This document shows positions 60,129 through 64,000 of a stretch of 64,000 nt of DNA, one piece after another. The DNA comes from Sphaerothrix gracilis (lineage in GTDB: Bacteria; Cyanobacteriota; Cyanobacteriia; Phormidesmidales; Phormidesmidaceae), in NCBI RefSeq assembly GCF_030405905.1, contig NZ_JASATW010000010.1, positions 1 through 64,000 of the forward strand, written 5' to 3'. Both the position numbers and the translations under genes were made by a program. The notes under the pieces are model-generated. The model ran no database searches. It was not told the origin of the DNA and saw only the letters and a program-made list of their open reading frames with translations. Position 1 is the stretch's first letter. Every line of letters starts with the position of its first letter.

Positions 60129-62113
60129 CAACATGTGACGAGCTAGAAAAACAGCTTAGACGAATAGAGAGAAAAATCGATAAGCTTGAAAAATCCGGTG
60201 GATTTGATAAAAGAAAGCTTGTTGCATTGCTGGGAGGAACATTTGCAACACAGCAATTCGTTAACCTCAGAACAGGGCCGCTAACTGATGCTATTAGAAG
60301 GAATGATAGACAGATATTCGCCGTAAGAAACGAAGTTCAACGCGCGACGGCAAAAAGCACTGAGGCTATCATGAATAGTTCTCAGGCTATTAGGAATTCG
60401 TCTGATGCCTTGCTCTCTGCCAGGGATGCCAAGAACATAAGTTCTAGGCTATCAGGGAGAATTGATAATGCTGTGACCAGTGCCAGAAGGGCTTTAGGGG
60501 TAAGCGATGAGCTAGCAGGAAAGGTAGGGAGAATTAGCGGCAAAGTATTAGATTTAGCAGGAAAGGTAGCGTCTATCGCTGCTGTTGTTGATATCGTATT
60601 TAATCTATTAAATTCTATAGGAGTAAAGAAAAGTTTAGAAGCTATTAACAAACGATTTGAGCTATTAGAAAACAATGTGAATAAAATCCTTACTTCTATG
60701 GGTATTACGAGAAGTAAGGCAGAAACAGCTAGCGAGGATGCTATAAGCGCTCTCAAGAAAGCTAATGAAGCTACACAAGCTCTTAAAGCATTCGATAAAG
60801 AGCTTAACGACGCAACCTACGCCGCCATAACAGCGGCTAACCGCTCGGCAGAAAACAAGACAAACATTCAAAAAGCTCTAAGTGTTGCTAACCAAGCTTT
60901 AACCGCTGCTGCTGTCGTTTACGGAGTGAAAACCGCTGTAGACCTAGCTCAAAGCACAGCCAACACAGCGCTAAGCGTTGCCCGTGGCGCTGCTAGTAGG
61001 GCACTCATACCGGGGCCGAAAGGCGATAAAGGTGAGCCAGGAATAAGAGGGCTACCCGGTAAGGATGGAGCGCCAGGACAGAAAGGTGATAGAGGCCCGC
61101 AAGGTTTACCAGGATTAAAGGGCGATCGCGGTTTACCAGGTTTACCAGGTTTGCCAGGACTAAACGGCAAAAACGGCATCAATGGTAAAGACGGTAAGAA
61201 CGGAGTAACCAGAATTATCAGGGAGGAAATAGTGGATCAGGAATCAAAAGCATTGCTTAGGAAGATCGATGCAACTACCACAAGTCATACAGGCAAGCTA
61301 GGTTTTTTAAGCACAACCACTACAGCAATCCTTACAGCCGTTCAGGCTTCAGGCGCATTGCTTAACAAGACATGGGATTTCTTGCAAATTGATAGATTCC
61401 TAAATGTTGCTAACTACGCTATCACTTTGCATAATGCCTACTTCTTATCCCGAAATATCGGGGAATCGGCCTTATGGGCAGTGGATAGTGTGTTTAACAT
61501 CTTTGGAGTTCAATTAGAAGATAATGCAGGTAATCAAATATCAGTAACTAATTTAATTACTGATAAGATTACGAATCTAATTACTAATATGGTAGGAGAA
61601 GAGAATATATCAGGAATTCAAGAAACTTTAGAGAAAGCTAATAGGATCTATCAATCCGCGACTAATTTGTTTTATCTGACCTATGCCGTTTTAGATAGCT
61701 CTAGAACCATTGCAGAGGTTACAGGGCAATATGTAGCGAGGATAGGCAATGGTTTACGGCGATCGGGTTCTGTTTTGGAGAACTCTTATGGCTGGATGTC
61801 TGAAAGGATGGACAAAATCTACCAGCAGTCTAGCTCGTGGAATAAGATGTTTACCAAGCTTGAAGCCGCTGAAACTGCTACCGATTCAGTAAGTATGATC
61901 GCTGGAGAAGTAAGCAGTATCCAGTCAACAATTCAGGAACTAGGTAATGAGCGCACAAACCTAACCGGGTTGATTGCAGAAGCAGGCTACGGGGATAACG
62001 ATACATACAGTATTCCTATAACCACTGCTGAAACCGAAAACAAAATTGACTCAGAAGCACCTATAAACATGGGTGAGCCTGAGTTTGATCCTCAAACTAT
62101 AGGAGCGCCTTAA
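60125..62113 (+). CDS. Large fibre-like protein with coiled coil and collagen-like domain
   Basis: 662 residues: an N-terminal coiled coil (CDELEKQLRRIERKIDKLEKS), long helical heptad-rich region (~60-290), then 21 uninterrupted Gly-X-Y triplets (297-359; GPKGDKGEPGIRG ... GKDGKNG) and a helical C-terminal region (~360-662) with Ser/Thr/Ala stretches. The collagen segment suggests a trimer. Such proteins occur in phage tail fibres and bacterial surface fibres. No signal peptide, so assembly with other late proteins in the cytoplasm is more likely. It overlaps the previous gene (ATGA). Confidence 0.7.
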   Translation: MTTCDELEKQLRRIERKIDKLEKSGGFDKRKLVALLGGTFATQQFVNLRTGPLTDAIRRNDRQIFAVRNEVQRATAKSTEAIMNSSQAIRNSSDALLSARDAKNISSRLSGRIDNAVTSARRALGVSDELAGKVGRISGKVLDLAGKVASIAAVVDIVFNLLNSIGVKKSLEAINKRFELLENNVNKILTSMGITRSKAETASEDAISALKKANEATQALKAFDKELNDATYAAITAANRSAENKTNIQKALSVANQALTAAAVVYGVKTAVDLAQSTANTALSVARGAASRALIPGPKGDKGEPGIRGLPGKDGAPGQKGDRGPQGLPGLKGDRGLPGLPGLPGLNGKNGINGKDGKNGVTRIIREEIVDQESKALLRKIDATTTSHTGKLGFLSTTTTAILTAVQASGALLNKTWDFLQIDRFLNVANYAITLHNAYFLSRNIGESALWAVDSVFNIFGVQLEDNAGNQISVTNLITDKITNLITNMVGEENISGIQETLEKANRIYQSATNLFYLTYAVLDSSRTIAEVTGQYVARIGNGLRRSGSVLENSYGWMSERMDKIYQQSSSWNKMFTKLEAAETATDSVSMIAGEVSSIQSTIQELGNERTNLTGLIAEAGYGDNDTYSIPITTAETENKIDSEAPINMGEPEFDPQTIGAP

Positions 62114-62114
62114 G

Positions 62115-62924
62115 ATGCCTGTACCGCCTAGCGAATTTGAGCATTTACAAAGCTCTCTCATGCTTTACTACAATCGAGAAGTTCGTAAAGCTTTTAGAGA
62201 GGATATTAGCGATGATGACTACGCATCGCCGGAAGCAGTGTTACGAAATAACTGCTTAATCAAAGACAATGATACTGCTGCGATCATGACTATAAAAATG
62301 CTGAATTTTTTCATGGTTCGGCAGAATAGAGGCTTGCTTGATGAGATTATCTATGGTATTCCCGCTGGAATGTATGACGAAGTAGTCACTTACAGACCGC
62401 AGGTAATTTTACACTTTGAAGAACCTACAAGCCTTTACGATCCTAGAGCAGCTAAGGAAGTTGCAGCGGGAAACGTTAAGCCGCGACGTAAGCGGGTACG
62501 GGCTAGCTTTCGATACATGAATGCAACCGCAGAGAGCTTTAGTAGCGCTGAAAAAACTAGGGTAACTAATGCTATAAATCAGCAATTTCCTATCTCTTAT
62601 AAGTTCAAAACTGGCAGATTGAAACTCTCCTACAAAGATAAGCAACACGGCTTAGAACTTGTAGTCGCACCTTACACAAAGGCTGAAGGGCTAGACTTTA
62701 TCAAGCGCATTTTAGATGTACGTCCCGAAGTTCCCTTTAATGAAGAGTTCTTGTCTGAATCAGTTTCAGGAAAGAATTTCAATAAAGTTGAGCGTAAACA
62801 GATACTAGGCAAGCAGTATCAGTTACCAAAGCGACGCCCTATTGCAACAGTGAAGCTTAAACGAGCAGATCTACACCTACATGGGATGATGAAACCTGTA
62901 ATTCTATTGGAGCGATACATCTAG
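62115..62924 (+). CDS. Late-operon protein, unknown (269 aa)
   Basis: Starts one base after the fibre gene's stop. Mixed alpha/beta and basic: YNREVRKAFREDISDDDY, TYRPQVILHFEEPTSLYD, RRKRVRASFRYMNATAESFSSAEKTRVTNAINQQF, and a C-terminal ATVKLKRADLHLHGMMKPVILLERYI. I recognise no family. Its position after the fibre gene would suit a fibre-assembly, chaperone or baseplate-like role, which is inference. Confidence 0.55.
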   Translation: MPVPPSEFEHLQSSLMLYYNREVRKAFREDISDDDYASPEAVLRNNCLIKDNDTAAIMTIKMLNFFMVRQNRGLLDEIIYGIPAGMYDEVVTYRPQVILHFEEPTSLYDPRAAKEVAAGNVKPRRKRVRASFRYMNATAESFSSAEKTRVTNAINQQFPISYKFKTGRLKLSYKDKQHGLELVVAPYTKAEGLDFIKRILDVRPEVPFNEEFLSESVSGKNFNKVERKQILGKQYQLPKRRPIATVKLKRADLHLHGMMKPVILLERYI

Positions 62925-63026
62925 ATGCTTAATGATCAGTCCACTCACGATCTACTCGCTAAGCTATTGTGCCTACAGGGCGTTACTACGGTTATTCTCC
63001 TCGCTATCCTTCTAGCCCTACTCTAG
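62925..63026 (+). CDS. Tiny hydrophobic protein (33 aa)
   Basis: ATG follows directly after the previous stop codon (62922-62924). The 33-residue product has a short polar N-terminus (MLNDQSTHDLLAKLL) and a hydrophobic C-terminal helix (GVTTVILLAILLALL). It ends overlapping the integrase gene stop tail-to-tail by 4 bases. Composition and location suit a membrane-active peptide; it could also be chance. Confidence 0.45.
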   Translation: MLNDQSTHDLLAKLLCLQGVTTVILLAILLALL

Positions 63027-63994
63027 TAAGCGGGCTTCAGTGCTGCTAGCTGCGCTCTGCCCATGTAGGAGCGCTCAATAGTCTGAGTGCTGTTGCCTAC
63101 CCAGTTCGCTACCACGGTCGCGCTGTAGCCCGCTATAAGCTGCTGTGTGATGAATGTATCTCTAAGGCTGTAAGGCGTTGTATCTGCTGGTGCTATCTTG
63201 CTCCAGCATCGCCTACTGAAGTTGTTGTAGCTGATGGGTTTTCCTGCCTGATTCAGCAACAGAGCGTCTGAGTCTGTCTGTTCTGAATTGCTAGCTAAAT
63301 TACTTAGTAAATCAGAAAGCTTACCCGATACAGGAAATATGCGATCGCGCTTAGTTTTGGTGCTGTCGCTGTAGATGAGTCTGCCGCCTGACTGGGTAAT
63401 CGCTCTACAAAACCGGATGTGATCATGCTTAATGTCTCTCAGCCGTAGCCCTATAGCCTCAGAAGGTCTACAGCCCGTGTAAAGCATGAATAGCACCAAG
63501 TCTTTATAGCGGCTATGTGGAGCGTGCTCTAGTGCTTCATGGATAGCTGTAAGTTCGCTCGGTGAAAGCGGCCTAGCTTGATCCTCGATCTCGTAATCAG
63601 GCTTAGGCAGATCTCTATATAAGCCATCCCAGGGGTTAGCTTCTACTAAGCCTTGCTTCAATCCCCACTTATGAGCCGCTGAAAGGTGCATGAATACCCG
63701 TCTAGCCTGCTTGCCCTTACAGTTGCCTAGATACCATTTGTAGGCTTTTTGGTGCTGCTTAAGGGATTGATGAGGACATAGAGATATGTAGCGCTCAATT
63801 ACGTTGTAGGTATCCCTTACGGTTTTTTCTTTGATGCCCGTAGCGATCTTATGCCCTACATACTGCTTCCATAGCTCTATCTGTTTACTAAGCAATTTAG
63901 TAGGCAAATGAGATTGCTTGGTTCTAGGTGCATACTTCTCAAGAATTCTAGAGATCGATTGCTCTGAATCATCAAGCCTTAATTCTGCTTGCAA
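63023..63994 (-). CDS. Tyrosine recombinase / integrase
   Basis: 323 residues. An N-terminal SAM-like core-binding domain (~30-125) precedes the catalytic domain with Arg176 in YTGCRPSEAIGLRL, a Lys in TKTKRDRIF (~214), box II YSLR (Arg278, with Tyr275 where His is common), Trp298 in NWVG, and nucleophile Tyr310 in ERSYMG. Its start is 6 bases from the window edge, so a longer N-terminus cannot be excluded. It most likely drives integration at tRNA-Val(TAC). Two copies of the 25-bp palindrome lie inside the gene. Confidence 0.9.
   Translation of the reverse strand: MQAELRLDDSEQSISRILEKYAPRTKQSHLPTKLLSKQIELWKQYVGHKIATGIKEKTVRDTYNVIERYISLCPHQSLKQHQKAYKWYLGNCKGKQARRVFMHLSAAHKWGLKQGLVEANPWDGLYRDLPKPDYEIEDQARPLSPSELTAIHEALEHAPHSRYKDLVLFMLYTGCRPSEAIGLRLRDIKHDHIRFCRAITQSGGRLIYSDSTKTKRDRIFPVSGKLSDLLSNLASNSEQTDSDALLLNQAGKPISYNNFSRRCWSKIAPADTTPYSLRDTFITQQLIAGYSATVVANWVGNSTQTIERSYMGRAQLAALKPAY
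63287..63311 (-). repeat. 25-bp interrupted palindrome, copy 6 (inside integrase gene)
   Basis: ATTGCTAGCTAAATTACT then TAGTAAA; encodes residues near LLSNLASNS. Same length and symmetry as the intergenic copies. Confidence 0.7.
63884..63908 (-). repeat. 25-bp interrupted palindrome, copy 7 (inside integrase gene)
   Basis: TTTACTAAGCAATTTAGT then AGGCAAA; encodes residues near LPTKLLSKQ. Second copy within the integrase coding sequence, about 110 bases from its start. Confidence 0.7.
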
Positions 63995-64000
63995 TGTCTC

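Larger units (their letters stand above)
48220..64000. mobile_element. Integrative element with virus-like layout (right end outside window)
   Basis: From the 3' end of tRNA-Val(TAC) to the window edge: AT-richer sequence, only three HIP1 octamers, and short densely packed genes in two divergent blocks. The minus-strand block looks like replication and regulation (ATPase, PD-(D/E)XK nuclease, Dam-like methylase, HTH proteins). The plus-strand block looks structural (beta-helix, collagen-like fibre, tiny membrane proteins). A tyrosine recombinase sits at the right. No portal, terminase or HK97-type capsid protein was recognised. Left border near 48220-48280 is inferred from the tRNA; the right attachment site is not in the window. 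Confidence 0.85.

Noticed and set aside
60949..61182. Pro/Gly-rich minus-strand ORF opposite the collagen repeat
   Set aside because: Its repetitive composition is only the antisense of the Gly-X-Y codons.
49907..63908. CRISPR array
   Set aside because: The 25-bp repeats are kilobases apart and palindromic without regular spacers, and no cas gene is present.

Overview
The window is cyanobacterial chromosome for about its first 48 kb and an integrated mobile element for the rest. The cyanobacterial call rests on AcsF (oxygen-dependent cyclase of chlorophyll synthesis), a thiamine phosphate synthase with the cyanobacterial N-terminal extension, DUF1517/DUF4079/DUF1350/DUF2227 family proteins, and dozens of the HIP1 octamer GCGATCGC. 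A Leptolyngbya-like filamentous lineage is plausible but cannot be fixed from the sequence alone.

Chromosome, left to right: the 5' part of a secreted beta-helix (DUF1565) protein on the minus strand; thiE-thiS; a DUF1517 membrane protein; a DUF218 (YdcF-like) membrane protein; an ABC exporter; the type IV pilus motor genes pilB-pilT-pilC (minus); the divergent chaperone run grpE-dnaK-dnaJ followed by a TusA-like protein and the ribosome-assembly GTPase rsgA; a heme peroxidase, RidA, a small membrane protein, rubredoxin, phosphoglucomutase, ribosomal protein S21, an outer-membrane-type protein, acsF and an M48 protease (all minus); DUF4079 and DUF1350; tRNA-Val(GAC); ilvC, 5-hydroxyisourate hydrolase and a Rieske oxygenase (minus); UDP-glucuronate decarboxylase and UDP-glucose dehydrogenase, the two steps from UDP-glucose to UDP-xylose; a CheY-like regulator, a DUF790/Bax1-like nuclease and a very large hybrid kinase-adenylate cyclase (minus); mutS2; a GAF/PAS/GGDEF/EAL protein; mazG; DUF2227; and tRNA-Val(TAC).

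Immediately after tRNA-Val(TAC) the style changes: base composition becomes AT-richer, HIP1 nearly vanishes (three copies in about 15.7 kb), and genes become short, tightly packed and mostly unrecognisable. This is an integrative element with virus-like architecture. A minus-strand 'early' arm (48360-54818) holds a Dam-like methyltransferase, a P-loop ATPase, a PD-(D/E)XK nuclease, a possible ssDNA-binding-type protein, a KfrA-like HTH/coiled-coil protein and a 57-residue possible DNA-binding regulator. A divergent control region (54819-55045) separates it from a plus-strand 'late' arm (55046-63026) encoding small structural-looking proteins, a beta-helix spike-like protein, a 662-residue coiled-coil/collagen-like fibre protein and tiny membrane proteins. 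A tyrosine recombinase on the minus strand closes the window; the right end of the element lies outside.

The element carries two repeat families not seen in the flanking chromosome: seven copies of a fixed-length 25-bp interrupted palindrome (arms TTTGCTAAC/TAGCAAA), five between genes and two inside the integrase gene, and four copies of a palindrome based on CGTAACGTTACG, each placed upstream of a minus-strand gene in the early region. No terminase, portal or HK97-type capsid was recognised, so the late operon is the best candidate in the window for an undescribed particle or appendage system.
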